Assembly: GCF_022179285.1 (NCBI RefSeq)
Contig: NZ_BPQO01000002.1
Span: forward strand, 248,001-312,000
Origin: Methylobacterium hispanicum
Lineage (GTDB): Bacteria; Pseudomonadota; Alphaproteobacteria; Rhizobiales; Beijerinckiaceae
Direction of reading: 5' to 3'
Length of the DNA: 64,000 nucleotides
In this document: in pieces, positions 52,369-61,471 of the stretch
Layout: every line of letters starts with the position of its first letter
Numbering within the stretch: position 1 is the stretch's first letter
Program-made: the position numbers and the translations under genes
The notes under the pieces: generated by a model
Databases searched by the model: none
Told to the model about the DNA's origin: nothing
The model's input: the letters and a program-made list of their open reading frames with translations, nothing else

Positions 52369-52390
52369 GGGGCCGCCCGGGGGCGGCCCC
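52369..52390 (-). terminator. Terminator hairpin after the small membrane-protein gene
   Basis: GGGGCCGCC-CGGG-GGCGGCCCC is a perfect 9-bp stem with a 4-base loop. It lies 31 bases beyond the stop of the 34-residue gene on the minus strand and separates it from the GGDEF-EAL gene. A U-rich tail is weak. Confidence 0.6.
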
Positions 52391-52420
52391 TGTCCGGATG
52401 CGCCGAGAGCCCGGGGCGGC

Positions 52421-52525
52421 TCAGAGGCCGGCGAGGACGCCGGCCGAGCCCCAGAGGGTCAGGCCGAGACCGGCGACGAATGCGCCGATCATGCCGTACG
52501 AGAAGGCCTTCATCATCGTCTGCAT
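52421..52525 (-). CDS. 34-residue single-helix membrane peptide
   Basis: The reading starts MQTMMKAFSYGMIGAFVAGL and ends GSAGVLAGL, one hydrophobic helix. GAGGGG lies 8 bases upstream of the ATG, a good ribosome site, and a terminator hairpin follows. It is 12 bases downstream of the exported 89-residue gene. Function is unknown. Confidence 0.55.
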   Translation of the reverse strand: MQTMMKAFSYGMIGAFVAGLGLTLWGSAGVLAGL

Positions 52526-52537
52526 GCCGTGTTCCCC

Positions 52538-52807
52538 TCAGCAGCGGTTCCCGCCCGCGGTCTGGCCGTACTGCTTGACCGGGAAGTTCTGCTGGTTGGC
52601 GTTGCCCTCGGCCGCCGAGCTCATCGGGCAGGTGGCCGGGTTGCGGCTGCCGAAGAAGCCGATCGCGCCCGTCGTCTCCACCCCCTCGGAGGCGAAGCCG
52701 GTGTAGTGGCCGCGCGGTGCGTCGTAGGGGAAGGCCAGCGCGGACGAGGCCGGGGCAGCAATGCCGAGCATCAGAGCGGCAAAAGCGGCAGCGATACGAG
52801 TCTTCAT
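52538..52807 (-). CDS. Small exported protein of unknown function
   Basis: The 89-residue protein has a signal peptide (about 1-25, ending SSALAF). The mature part is about 64 residues with two cysteines (NPATCPMSS and the C-terminal GNRC), which may form a disulfide. AGGAG lies 13-14 bases before the ATG. Proteins of this length and pattern are common in Methylobacterium-like genomes but uncharacterised. Likely co-transcribed with the 34-residue peptide. Confidence 0.6.
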   Translation of the reverse strand: MKTRIAAAFAALMLGIAAPASSALAFPYDAPRGHYTGFASEGVETTGAIGFFGSRNPATCPMSSAAEGNANQQNFPVKQYGQTAGGNRC

Positions 52808-53255
52808 GACGGTATTTTTCTCCTGAAACCTTGGCGATCGGCTCTCTACGGTCCGTATCGCTCGATTGATTTCAATATAGGCTCCTATCTCGCAGCGCGA
52901 CGTGCCAGGACGCACCTCGCACGAGGGAACAAGTCCTGTCGCGACCACGTGCGGGTCCGGTCCGCACCCGTGCCGCGCCCGTGGTGCCGCGGCGTGCGGA
53001 AGCGACCGCCCGGAGCGTAGTCCCGTCCCACCGTCGCGCGGCCGCATCGCCGGCCGGTGGTCGCGGGTGCCGTGCTCGCGCTCTCGCACGATGGTCGCGC
53101 CGGCCAGACCGGTCGCGGGCAGGCTTCGGAGAAGCGTGCGGTACCCACCTGCCGAAGGGTCTCCGGGCGTCAGCGCGACGACGCCGCCCCGCACGCGATG
53201 CGCGGTCGCCGGCCCGGCTCCCGAAGTTGCGGGGTCCCTGGCAGCGGGCTTGCCG
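52808..53255. other. Intergenic stretch with no supported gene
   Basis: These 448 bases lie between the small exported-protein gene and hsp20. Short open frames exist on both strands without ribosome sites or family matches. The first 70 bases are AT-rich and probably carry the promoter of the small exported protein. Confidence 0.45.
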
Positions 53256-53729
53256 TCAGCCAGCCTTGATCGCGATGCGTTGGGGCTCGGGCTGCTTCAG
53301 GCTCGGCCGCGGAAGCTTCAGCTTGAGAACACCCTTGTCCATGCTGGCCTCGATGTCCTCGGACTTCGTGCCGGCCGGCAGTTCCAGGGCACGGGAGAAG
53401 GCGCCGTAGGAGCGCTCCACCACCTTGCGCGCGCCCTTGGTCTCCTCCGTCTCCTGGCGCTTCTCGCCGCTGATCAGGAGCATGTCGTCGGCCAGCTCGA
53501 TCCTGACGTCGTCGCGCTCCAGGCCGGGCAGCTCGGCGGTGACCTCGATGTGGCCGTCCTTCTCGACGACGTCCATGCGGGGGATCGGCGGCCCCTGGAA
53601 CAGCCCCGGCATGCCGAAGCGGATGTCACCGACCATGCGCTCGATCTCCCGCTGGAGGGGGAACAGCGTCGGCGTCGCGGGTGCCTCCGGAGCGCGGTCT
53701 CCGAGGGCGAGCAGGCTGCGAAGGTTCAT
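53256..53729 (-). CDS. Hsp20/alpha-crystallin small heat-shock protein
   Basis: A 157-residue holdase that binds unfolding proteins without ATP. The alpha-crystallin domain covers about 48-140 (PRMDVVEKDGHIEVTAELPG, with GVLKLKLPRP as the final strand). The family's A-x-x-x-n-GvL motif is visible as MDKGVLKLKL. The C-terminal I-x-I oligomerisation motif is RIAIKAG. A TTGC-N6-TCAA FixK/FNR-like box lies 76 bases upstream of the ATG (53805-53818), suggesting induction at low oxygen, as known for several alphaproteobacterial small Hsps. Confidence 0.92.
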   Translation of the reverse strand: MNLRSLLALGDRAPEAPATPTLFPLQREIERMVGDIRFGMPGLFQGPPIPRMDVVEKDGHIEVTAELPGLERDDVRIELADDMLLISGEKRQETEETKGARKVVERSYGAFSRALELPAGTKSEDIEASMDKGVLKLKLPRPSLKQPEPQRIAIKAG

Positions 53730-53804
53730 GACTCGTCTCCATCCAGGGTGGCGGGAGGGACCCGCGCCCCGGATCAGAAGAGCACCCGGCGCGGTGCCGG
53801 GACC

Positions 53805-53818
53805 TTGCGCTGAATCAA
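53805..53818 (-). promoter_or_regulatory. FixK/FNR-like box upstream of hsp20
   Basis: TTGCGCTGAATCAA fits TTGM-N6-TCAA, the CRP/FNR-family FixK site. It is centred about 82 bases before the hsp20 start codon. It is one of three such boxes in this block, each upstream of a minus-strand gene. Confidence 0.55.
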
Positions 53819-53839
53819 GAGATCGCCCTGCCCGCCCGC

Positions 53840-55660
53840 TCAGCGGAGGCCGTCCCGCAGCTCCGCGCGCATCGCCGCGACCTCGGCGGCGCAGCGCCCG
53901 AGCACGGCCGCGCGGCGAAGCTTCCGGGTCGGCGTGACGAGACCGTTCCCGATCGTCCACGGTTCCGCGAGCAGGCGGACGGCGCCGACCTGGGCGGCCG
54001 GCGGAAACGGGCGCAGGGCGGTATCGATGCGGGCGAGCGCGGCGCGGCGCGCCCGCACGCTGTCGAGCGCGGCGGCATCCCACGGATCCAGCCCGAGCGC
54101 TCGTGCCAGCGGCCGCCAGACCTCCGGCGCGACCACCGCCAGCGCCGTTGCGCGCGGCTGGCCGTCGCCCACGAGCAGGACCTGCCCGAAGAGGGGATCC
54201 GCCCGGATGGCCGCCTCGATCGCGTCGGGCCAGATCTTCTCGCCCGTCGAGAGGACGATGCCGTCCTTCAGGCGGCCGCGGACGACGAGGCGGCCGCCGC
54301 GCAACGCGCCGCGGTCCCCGGTGTGGAGCCAGCCGTCGCGAAGGGCCTCGGCGCTCGCCTCCGGACGTCTCCAGTAGCCGAGCATCACGCCCGGCGAGCG
54401 CACCAGGATCTCGCCCGCCTCCCCGATACGCAGCGCCACGCCCGGCAGCGGCGGGCCGACGGAGCCGGGCATCGTCGTGCCGAGGCTGAACCCCGTCACC
54501 GCCGAGGCGGCCTCGGTCAGCCCGTAGCCTTCGACCAGCGGGAAGCCGAGGCCGAGGCAGAAGCGCGCCGTCCGCGCGGGGAGCGGCGCTCCGCCCGAGA
54601 CCGCGAGCCGGATCCGCCCGCCAAAGGAGGCGAGGATCGGCCGCGCGACGACCCGGCGCAGCAGCGGCCAGAGCAGGGCGTCGAAGAGGCCGACCGGGTG
54701 TCCGCTCCGCGCCGCCCGGAAGACCTGCCAGCCGCGCGCGAGCGTCAGGTTCAGAAGCCGCCGCCTGATCGGGCTGCGCCGGGCCGCGGCCAGCACGGTC
54801 TCGTGGAGGCGGTCGAGCAGGCTCGGCACCACCAGGAGGACGGTCGGCCGGGCGGCCAGCAGATCCTCTCGGACCTGCTCGACCGATCGCGCGAACACGA
54901 CCCGGGCGCCCAGGACGAGCGGCAGGTAGCAGCCGACGACGCGCTCGAAGATGTGGGCGAGCGGCAGGTAGGAGAGGAACACGTCCTCCTCGGTGCCGGG
55001 GTTGCGCTCCAGCACGGCCCGGGCCACGCCGAGGAGAGCGCGCTGGGTCAGCATCACGCCCTTCGGCCGTCCGGTCGTCCCCGAGGTGTAGACGATCGTC
55101 GCGAGCGCGTCGGGATCGGACGGTGCGGGCGGGCGTGTGGCGGGCCCGCGCGCGGCGAGCCACTCGCCGAGGCCCCGCACGATACCGGGCTCGGGCGCGG
55201 CGGGCGCATCGACGGCGATCACGCGCCGGACCAGGGGCGCCGCCGCGGGTCCGAGGCTCCGCCAGTCGTCGGCACCCTGCACGAGGACGAGGATTGCACC
55301 CGAATCGGCCAGGATCGCGCGCAGGCTCGCGGGCGAGTCCCGGGTAAAGAGCGGGACGACGACGAGGCCGAGCGCCAGGGCGGCCTGATCGAAGCACACC
55401 CATTCGAGGCCGTTGGGCAACCACAGCGCGATCCGGTCGCCGGGGCTCAAGCCCTCAGACGCGAGGGCCGCGCGCCGTTCCTCCACGCGCTCCGCCACCT
55501 CGTCCCAGCTCCACGACACGAAATCACCCGCCTCGCCATCGTAGGCGACGTAGGCCGGCATCGCCGGGCGCCGGCTCGCTTGCTCCCGCAGGAGCCCCGG
55601 GATCGTGTCGCGGGCGAACCGGACCGGCTCGGCCGTGGTCTCGAGGGAAAGTGCGCGCAT
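53840..55660 (-). CDS. Long-chain acyl-CoA synthetase-like AMP-forming ligase
   Basis: A protein of about 606 residues of the ANL superfamily. Motifs: YTSGTTGRPKGVMLTQ (A3, ATP binding), EGYGLTEAASAV (A5), WLHTGDRGAL (A7), and a C-terminal Lys region (NGLVTPTRKLRR). It activates fatty acids to acyl-AMP and then acyl-CoA. ATG 55660 is chosen over GTG 55672, as only the ATG has a GGTGG-like site upstream. It follows the ACP-FAAL-acyltransferase gene by about 20 bases and forms an operon with it, so the pair probably makes or remodels a lipid. Confidence 0.85.
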   Translation of the reverse strand: MRALSLETTAEPVRFARDTIPGLLREQASRRPAMPAYVAYDGEAGDFVSWSWDEVAERVEERRAALASEGLSPGDRIALWLPNGLEWVCFDQAALALGLVVVPLFTRDSPASLRAILADSGAILVLVQGADDWRSLGPAAAPLVRRVIAVDAPAAPEPGIVRGLGEWLAARGPATRPPAPSDPDALATIVYTSGTTGRPKGVMLTQRALLGVARAVLERNPGTEEDVFLSYLPLAHIFERVVGCYLPLVLGARVVFARSVEQVREDLLAARPTVLLVVPSLLDRLHETVLAAARRSPIRRRLLNLTLARGWQVFRAARSGHPVGLFDALLWPLLRRVVARPILASFGGRIRLAVSGGAPLPARTARFCLGLGFPLVEGYGLTEAASAVTGFSLGTTMPGSVGPPLPGVALRIGEAGEILVRSPGVMLGYWRRPEASAEALRDGWLHTGDRGALRGGRLVVRGRLKDGIVLSTGEKIWPDAIEAAIRADPLFGQVLLVGDGQPRATALAVVAPEVWRPLARALGLDPWDAAALDSVRARRAALARIDTALRPFPPAAQVGAVRLLAEPWTIGNGLVTPTRKLRRAAVLGRCAAEVAAMRAELRDGLR

Positions 55661-55681
55661 GAGGTCGGCCACCGTCTGGAA

Positions 55682-58555
55682 TCAGGCCGCGGAGGCGGGC
55701 AGCCGGGTCGGCACCTCGTCCGCCAGATCGGGCTCGCCGCTCCGCGCCAGGATCGCCGCGCGGGCGGCGTCGCGCAGGCGCAGCGCGGCGTGGAAGTCCT
55801 CGCCCGCAGGGACGAGCGGCGCCCCGACATGGAGGCCGACGGCGCCGCGGCGCGGGAACCACTGGTCGGCCCGCAGGATCGAGCGCGTGCCCGAGAGCGT
55901 GAGCGGCAGGACCGGAACGCGGGCCCGGCAGGCGGCCTGGAAGGCGCCGAGGTGGAACGGGAGGAGGCCAGGGCTCCGGGTGAAGGTGCCCTCCGGGAAC
56001 GCGATGAGCCGCTCGCCCGCGCGGATCCTGTCGCACAGCGCCGCGGCGTCCGAGACGCCGGTCGCCTCGTCGCGGTGGACGAACACGGTCCCGAGCCGGC
56101 GCAGGAAGGGGCCGGCCACGCGCTGCCCGGCGAGTTCCTGCTTGGCCAGAAAGACGGGAGATCCTGGGAGAGAGGCGGCGAGGACCAGGCCGTCGAGATA
56201 GCTCTGGTGGTTCGCCACGACGACCGCGGCGCCCTGCGGTTCGAGCGGCGCGCCGGTCACGCTCAGGCGCGTGCCGCTCAGCCGCAGGAAGGTCCGGGCG
56301 GCGGCCCTTAGAACGGCGTGGCGCCAGCTCCGCCGGGGCAGCGCCAGGACGAGTGCCCAGACCGGCGCGCCGAGGACGAGGAGGAGCAGCCACCACCAAG
56401 CGGCGTAGGCCCACGTGGCGGCGCGGCGGACGGTGCGGTGGAGCCGGCCCGCGGCGGCGGCGCGCAGGAGCTGCAACCGGAACGTGCCGCCCTCGGGCGC
56501 CGGCCCCGTGAGCTCGCCCGCCTCGTAACGGGCACGGGCCGCCGCGCGCCGGATCTTACCGCTGGAGGTCTTGGGCACGGTGTGGGGCGGACACAGCAGG
56601 ATCGCGTCCGGCGGCTGTTCGAGCGCCGCGGCGAGTGCGGCCTCGATCGCGCGCCGCAGCGCGGCCCGCGCGGCCGGATCGGTCAGCCGGGTCTCGACCG
56701 CGAGGACGAGGCGCTCGGTGCCCGTCTCGGGATCCGGGCTCGCGAAGGCGGCGACGCAGCCCCGGCGAGCCCCCGGGACCGCTTCGGCGATCGCCTCGAT
56801 CCCCTGCGGATGGATCTTGCGGCCGGCCCGGATGATGACGTCCTTGGTGCGGCCGGTGACGTAGACGTCGCCGGCCGCGACGTAGGCGAGGTCGCCGCTG
56901 TCGAGCCAGTCCCCGTCGAACAGGGCGCGGGTCTTCTCCGGGCTGCGGAAGTACCCGGCCGTCGCGGAGGGGCCCTTGAACTGCAGGCGCCCCTCGACTC
57001 GCTCGGGCACCTCCCGCCCGGCCTCGTCGACGATGCGGATCTGGTGGCCGGGCAGCGGCCGCCCGCAGGCGACGACGTCCATCGGGTGAGCGGTGGCCGG
57101 GCCGGCGCGGCGGGCGGCGCCGTCGCGCGCGAGCGCGTCCCGGTCGATCCGGTCGATGAGCGGGCCGCGGCCGAGCGGCGGGAAGGCGAGGCCGACGGCG
57201 CATTCGGCGAGCCCGTAGACCGGGGCGAGCGCCGTCGGCCGCAGGCCCGCGGCGGCGAAGCGCCGCGCGAAGCGCTCCAGCGTGTCGGCACGGACGGGCT
57301 CGGCCCCGTTGGTGAGCACGCGCAGCGATCCGAGGTCGAGGCCGGCGAGATCGTCCTCGCGCAGGGCCTTGAGGCTGAGTTCGTAGGCGAAGTTCGGTGC
57401 GGCCGAGATCGTGCCGCGGTAGCGGTGGATCGCGCGGAACCAGCGTCCCGGATCCGCCAGGAAGGCCAGGGGCGGCAGGATCACCGCGGGCGCGCCGTAG
57501 TAGAAGCTCCCGAGCCAGCAGCCGATCAGCCCCATGTCGTGGTAGAGCGGCAGCCAGCTCACTACGACGTCGGCCGACGAGGCGCCGAGCGCGCCGCCCA
57601 TGGCACGGATGTTGGCGAGCAGGTTGGCATGGGAGAGGACCACGCCCTTCGGGTCGCCCGTGCTGCCGGAGGTATACTGGATCAGGGCCGGGCTCGCGGC
57701 CGTCGTGGCCGCCGCCCGGGCGAGCGGCGCGCCGCCCGCGAGTTCCTCCGGCGTCGCGACCGCGCTCAGGGCCGGCACGCGCTCGCGCAGCCTGTCGGCG
57801 AAGGTCTGTATCTCGCCGTCCGCCACGAGGATCCGGGGCTCGGCGTTGGCCAGGATGTGCACCTGCCGCTCCAGATGGTCCGCGATCTGGCTGCGCCGGA
57901 CGGGCGGGTAGAGCGGCACCGGCACCCCGCCGGCCATCAGGGTTCCCAGGAAGGCCGCGAAGAAGGCGCTGCCGGTCGGCAGCATGAGCGCGACGCGGTC
58001 ACCGGCGCGCAACCCGTGCGCCCGGAAGCCGGCTGCGAGGGCGCGCGCCTGCCCGTCGAGATCCGCGTAGGTCAGAACCGTCTCCTGATCGCTCTCGGGG
58101 CCGGGCTGGAAGCAGAGGCGCAGGTGCGGCCGGTCGGGGTGCAGAGCGACGTGGAAGGCGAGGACGTCGAGCAGCGTCGCGGCCTGCAGGGGTTCCTCGG
58201 CCGGCGGAAGGGGCGCCCCCGGCCCGGGACGCGGTTCGGGCTCCCTCGCCGGCCCGGCGGCCACGATCGCCGCGAGGAGGTCGCCCGGAGTCGCGGCCTC
58301 GCCGATCAGCCGGTCCGGCAGCGCGACCCCGAAGGTGCGCGCCAACCGGAGCAGGAGCTCCGCGCGGCCGAGGCTGTCGAGGGCGAGATCGCGCGCGAGA
58401 TCGCTGCGCAGATCGACAGGGGGCACCGCGCGCGCCTGCGGATGCAGTTCCGCGAGCAGCGCCCGGATCTCGCCGAGAAGGACCGCGGCCGTCCGCGGCG
58501 GCGCATCCGGCCCACCGTCCCCTACCTCGCTCCCGAGCGTGACGTCGGTGCTCAC
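55682..58555 (-). CDS. ACP - fatty acyl-AMP ligase - acyltransferase fusion
   Basis: A 957-residue multidomain enzyme. About 25-95 is an acyl-carrier protein with the phosphopantetheine Ser in LALDSLGRAELL. About 110-690 is a fatty acyl-AMP ligase (YTSGSTGDPKGVVLSH, YGLAECAVGLAF, SGDLAYVAAGDVYVTGR, KTSSGKIRRAA). Hydrophobic helices near 720-750 are followed by a 1-acylglycerol-phosphate acyltransferase domain with NHQSYLD (NHx4D) and FPEGTF. A fatty acid could be activated, loaded on the built-in ACP and passed to a lipid acceptor in one chain. A FixK-like box lies 75 bases upstream. The product is unknown. Confidence 0.88.
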   Translation of the reverse strand: MSTDVTLGSEVGDGGPDAPPRTAAVLLGEIRALLAELHPQARAVPPVDLRSDLARDLALDSLGRAELLLRLARTFGVALPDRLIGEAATPGDLLAAIVAAGPAREPEPRPGPGAPLPPAEEPLQAATLLDVLAFHVALHPDRPHLRLCFQPGPESDQETVLTYADLDGQARALAAGFRAHGLRAGDRVALMLPTGSAFFAAFLGTLMAGGVPVPLYPPVRRSQIADHLERQVHILANAEPRILVADGEIQTFADRLRERVPALSAVATPEELAGGAPLARAAATTAASPALIQYTSGSTGDPKGVVLSHANLLANIRAMGGALGASSADVVVSWLPLYHDMGLIGCWLGSFYYGAPAVILPPLAFLADPGRWFRAIHRYRGTISAAPNFAYELSLKALREDDLAGLDLGSLRVLTNGAEPVRADTLERFARRFAAAGLRPTALAPVYGLAECAVGLAFPPLGRGPLIDRIDRDALARDGAARRAGPATAHPMDVVACGRPLPGHQIRIVDEAGREVPERVEGRLQFKGPSATAGYFRSPEKTRALFDGDWLDSGDLAYVAAGDVYVTGRTKDVIIRAGRKIHPQGIEAIAEAVPGARRGCVAAFASPDPETGTERLVLAVETRLTDPAARAALRRAIEAALAAALEQPPDAILLCPPHTVPKTSSGKIRRAAARARYEAGELTGPAPEGGTFRLQLLRAAAAGRLHRTVRRAATWAYAAWWWLLLLVLGAPVWALVLALPRRSWRHAVLRAAARTFLRLSGTRLSVTGAPLEPQGAAVVVANHQSYLDGLVLAASLPGSPVFLAKQELAGQRVAGPFLRRLGTVFVHRDEATGVSDAAALCDRIRAGERLIAFPEGTFTRSPGLLPFHLGAFQAACRARVPVLPLTLSGTRSILRADQWFPRRGAVGLHVGAPLVPAGEDFHAALRLRDAARAAILARSGEPDLADEVPTRLPASAA

Positions 58556-58629
58556 GGCTGCTCCTCGCGGCGCGGTCCCGGCCCATGCCGGTCGGGCCTC
58601 AGCCTGCGGGCGCGGGGCGACGGCGCGCG

Positions 58630-58643
58630 TTGATCTGGCTCAA
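58630..58643 (-). promoter_or_regulatory. FixK/FNR-like box upstream of the acyl-ligase operon
   Basis: TTGATCTGGCTCAA (TTGA-N6-TCAA) lies in the 126-base spacer before the ACP-FAAL-acyltransferase gene, about 75 bases from its ATG. It closely resembles the box at 62386 (TTGATCCAGCTCAA). Confidence 0.6.
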
Positions 58644-58681
58644 CGGCGATGCCCGGGCCACGCCGCAGGGGGACGCGCCCG

Positions 58682-59356
58682 TCAGCGGTCCGGGGCGTGC
58701 AGGTGCTGGCCGAACCAGTCGGCCGCAGCCCGCGCGACCGCCTCGAGCGCGCCCGGCTCTCCGAACAGGTGCGAGGCCCCGCCCACCACGACCAGCCGCT
58801 TCAGGCAGGTCAGCCGGGCCATGGCCCGCTCGTTCAGGTCCAGCACCTCGGTATCGCGGCTGCCGACGAGCAGGAGCGTCGGGGCGCGGACCAGGGGCAG
58901 GGCGGAGGCTGCCAGATCGGGACGGCCGCCGCGCGACACGACGGCGCCGACCGCGTCCGGGTGCGCGGCCGCCGCGAAGAGGGCGGCCGCCGCGCCAGTG
59001 CTGGCCCCGAAATAGCCCCGCGGCAAGGCGCCCAGCTCCGGCCGGCGCTGGACCCATTCGGCGACGGCACCGAGCCGCACGGCCAGGAGCGCGATGTCGA
59101 AGCGCAGATGGCAGGTCCGGCGGTCGATCGTCTCCTCCGCTGCAGTCAGCAGGTCGGCCAGGACGGTGACGAATCCTGCCGCGTTCAGCATCTGCGCGAC
59201 GCTCCGGTTGCGCGGGCTGAAGCGACCGCTGCCGGAGCCGTGCGCGAACAGCACGACGGCGCGTGCTCCGAGGGGGGCGCGGAGCGTAGCGGCCAGGGTC
59301 GCGCTGCCGGCCGGTATCGTCACCTCTTGCTCGCCGGGGACGTCCAGGGAACTCAC
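58682..59356 (-). CDS. Alpha/beta hydrolase, dienelactone-hydrolase-like
   Basis: A 224-residue alpha/beta-hydrolase-fold protein. FAHGSGSGRFSPRN carries the oxyanion HG motif, YFGASTGAAAAL the nucleophile elbow (G-x-S-x-G), LLLVGSRDTEVLDLN the acid Asp, and GGASHLF the catalytic His. GTG at 59356 has GAGGAGG 5 bases upstream; a longer frame upstream is Arg-rich and not family-like. Proteins of this small DLH type often sit beside phosphoribosyltransferase and Usp genes in Hyphomicrobiales. Substrate unknown. It is 43 bases after the phosphoribosyltransferase fusion and probably in its operon. Confidence 0.8.
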   Translation of the reverse strand: MSSLDVPGEQEVTIPAGSATLAATLRAPLGARAVVLFAHGSGSGRFSPRNRSVAQMLNAAGFVTVLADLLTAAEETIDRRTCHLRFDIALLAVRLGAVAEWVQRRPELGALPRGYFGASTGAAAALFAAAAHPDAVGAVVSRGGRPDLAASALPLVRAPTLLLVGSRDTEVLDLNERAMARLTCLKRLVVVGGASHLFGEPGALEAVARAAADWFGQHLHAPDR

Positions 59357-59399
59357 CTCAGCCTCCTCGTCAGCGTGGTGCCGGCGGTGCGCTTCGGCC

Positions 59400-61409
59400 C
59401 TACAGGCCGACCGGGAAGGTCTCCGGAACCTCGCCCGCCTCCCAACCGGCCGTGCGCTCAAGGGGCGTCACCGCGCGCGTCTCGTCGAAGTGCAGGATCG
59501 CGTCGAATTGCTCGGGCAGGCGCGCCTCGAAGTAGTGGCTCCGCCGTTCGGTGTCCGGACGGTAGATGACCCCGATCGCCCGCTCGCCGCGCGCCGCCCC
59601 GAGCAGCCGCGCCGCCTCGCTGCCCGGGGCCAGCGACAGGAAGAAGCGGCCGGGGCCGAGCGCGTGAAAGAGCGCCTCGTAGCTGTCCGGCAGGGCGGGC
59701 CGGACGCGCTTGCGCTCGGCCGGCGCGTCCCAGTCCGAGGCCGCCGTCACGGTGCCGGAGAAGGTGGTGAAGCCGACGTTGAAGACCGCGGCGCCGTGGC
59801 GCTCGCGCATGAGCTGCCCGAGGTTGAGTTCGCCGCGCGCGCCCATCTGCGTCGCGCGGGCGTCGCCGAGATGCGAGTTGTGCGCCCAGACGGCGACCTT
59901 CGCAGGCTCCCCCCGCCGCTCCGGATGCGCGATCAGCGCCTCCAGGCTGTCGGCCATGTGGCGGTCGCGTAGGTTCCAGGAGGAGACCTCGGCGAGGAAC
60001 ATCGTGCGGTAGTAGGCCTCGGCGCTCCGGACGACGCGCGCGTTCTGCTCGGCGTTGAACAGCTCCTCCCGGTCGGTGCTTCCGCTCCACGACAGGGTGT
60101 CCGCCATGCGCCGCTGCAGGGCGAGCAGCTGGGCCATCGCCGGTTCCTGACAGGAGCCGACGCCCTTCAGGCCGGTCATGAAGCCGTAGACCTGGCCGCT
60201 CTCGCCGAACCGGTCGAAGCAGGCGTAGCGGGTGCGCGCCGCCTCGGCCGCCGCCGGATCCACGGCCGCGAGACAGCGGATCACCGCCTTCATCGAAGCG
60301 CGCAGGCTGTACAGGTCGATGCCGTAGAGGCCGACCTTGGGCTCGGAGGCCGGCAAATCCCGATTGTACGTGCGCAGCCACTCGACGAACGCGACCATCT
60401 CCGTGTTGCGCCACATCCAGGTCGGGAAGCGGCGGAAGCCGGCCAGCGCCTCGGTCGCATCGAGATCGTCGCTGTCGCCGCGGACATAGCGGTTCACCCG
60501 CCACGCATCGGGCCAGTCGGCCTCGATCGCCACCGCCGTGAAGCGTTTCTCCCGGATCAGGCGCGCGGTGATCGCGGCCCGCTCGCTATAGAACTCGTGC
60601 GTGCCGTGCGACGCCTCCCCCAGCAGAACGAACCGGGCCTCGCCGATCAGGCCGAGGAGCGGATCGTAGTCGCCCGCCGACCCGTCCAGGCGGGTCGCGC
60701 ACGCCTTCAGGCGTGCGACGAGGGCCGCGTCGGTCGCCGCCCCAGCCTCAAGGTCGGGGGCGGGCGCCTGGGCACGCCCGAGCAGGCGCCGCACCTCGTC
60801 GTCGCTCGTCTGCTCGAAATCCTCGTAGGAGGCTCCCACCGCCCAGAAGGGCTCCGGCCGAACGGCGCAGACCACCTCGTCGGCCTCGCTCTCCAGGCGC
60901 GCGGCGGTGCTGCGCGCGGCGGTCGGCACGGCCACGACGATCCGCCCCGGCCCGCGCTTCCGGATTGCCCGGATCGCGGCCTGCATCGTGGCGCCGGTGG
61001 CCAGCCCGTCGTCAACGAGGATGATCGCGCGGCCCCGGACCTCCGCGGGCGGACGGCCGCCCCGGTAGAGCCGCTCGCGGCGATCCAGCTCCTCGCGCTC
61101 CTGCGCGGCGACACGCTCGATCAGGTAGGGCGGGATCTTGAGGGAAGCGACGACCTCGTCGTTGAGGACGCGCACGCCGCCGGTCGCGATCGCACCCATC
61201 GCGAGCTCCTCGTGCCCCGGGACGCCGAGCTTGCGCACGACGAAGACGTCGAGGGGCGCGGCGAGGGCCCGCGCCACCTCGGCCGCCACCGGGACCCCGC
61301 CGCGGGGAAGCGCCAGGACGACGACGTCCCGGCGTCCGGCGTAGCCCGCGAGATGGCTTGCGAGTTCGCGCCCCGCCTCCGCGCGGTCGCGAAAGATGCG
61401 CGTGCCCAT
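59400..61409 (-). CDS. Phosphoribosyltransferase - erythromycin-esterase-like fusion
   Basis: A 669-residue protein. The N-terminal 215 residues are a type I phosphoribosyltransferase with the PRPP-binding loop AIILVDDGLATGATM near 130-144 and ALPRGGVPVAAEVA. The C-terminal 430 residues belong to the erythromycin esterase family, with catalytic-type residues in LGEASHGTHEFY, AIEADWPDAWRVN and WAHNSHLGDARA. The two are separate proteins in some relatives. Real substrates are not known; membership does not show macrolide resistance. It lies 62 bases after usp, whose FixK-like box probably drives both. Confidence 0.88.
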   Translation of the reverse strand: MGTRIFRDRAEAGRELASHLAGYAGRRDVVVLALPRGGVPVAAEVARALAAPLDVFVVRKLGVPGHEELAMGAIATGGVRVLNDEVVASLKIPPYLIERVAAQEREELDRRERLYRGGRPPAEVRGRAIILVDDGLATGATMQAAIRAIRKRGPGRIVVAVPTAARSTAARLESEADEVVCAVRPEPFWAVGASYEDFEQTSDDEVRRLLGRAQAPAPDLEAGAATDAALVARLKACATRLDGSAGDYDPLLGLIGEARFVLLGEASHGTHEFYSERAAITARLIREKRFTAVAIEADWPDAWRVNRYVRGDSDDLDATEALAGFRRFPTWMWRNTEMVAFVEWLRTYNRDLPASEPKVGLYGIDLYSLRASMKAVIRCLAAVDPAAAEAARTRYACFDRFGESGQVYGFMTGLKGVGSCQEPAMAQLLALQRRMADTLSWSGSTDREELFNAEQNARVVRSAEAYYRTMFLAEVSSWNLRDRHMADSLEALIAHPERRGEPAKVAVWAHNSHLGDARATQMGARGELNLGQLMRERHGAAVFNVGFTTFSGTVTAASDWDAPAERKRVRPALPDSYEALFHALGPGRFFLSLAPGSEAARLLGAARGERAIGVIYRPDTERRSHYFEARLPEQFDAILHFDETRAVTPLERTAGWEAGEVPETFPVGL

Positions 61410-61471
61410 TCAAGCCTCCGGGAATGTTCAACCGGCCCGCCGGGGTCGGCGCCCCCGCCGCGCGGGAGCGC

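Noticed and set aside
52866-52875. TTGATTTCAA near the promoter of the small exported protein
   Set aside because: The half-sites resemble a FixK/FNR box, but the spacing is 2 instead of 6 bases, so it does not fit the consensus.
59400-60700. Erythromycin-esterase domain as a macrolide-resistance gene
   Set aside because: Family membership alone does not show macrolide hydrolysis; the fusion and the stress-gene neighbours point elsewhere.
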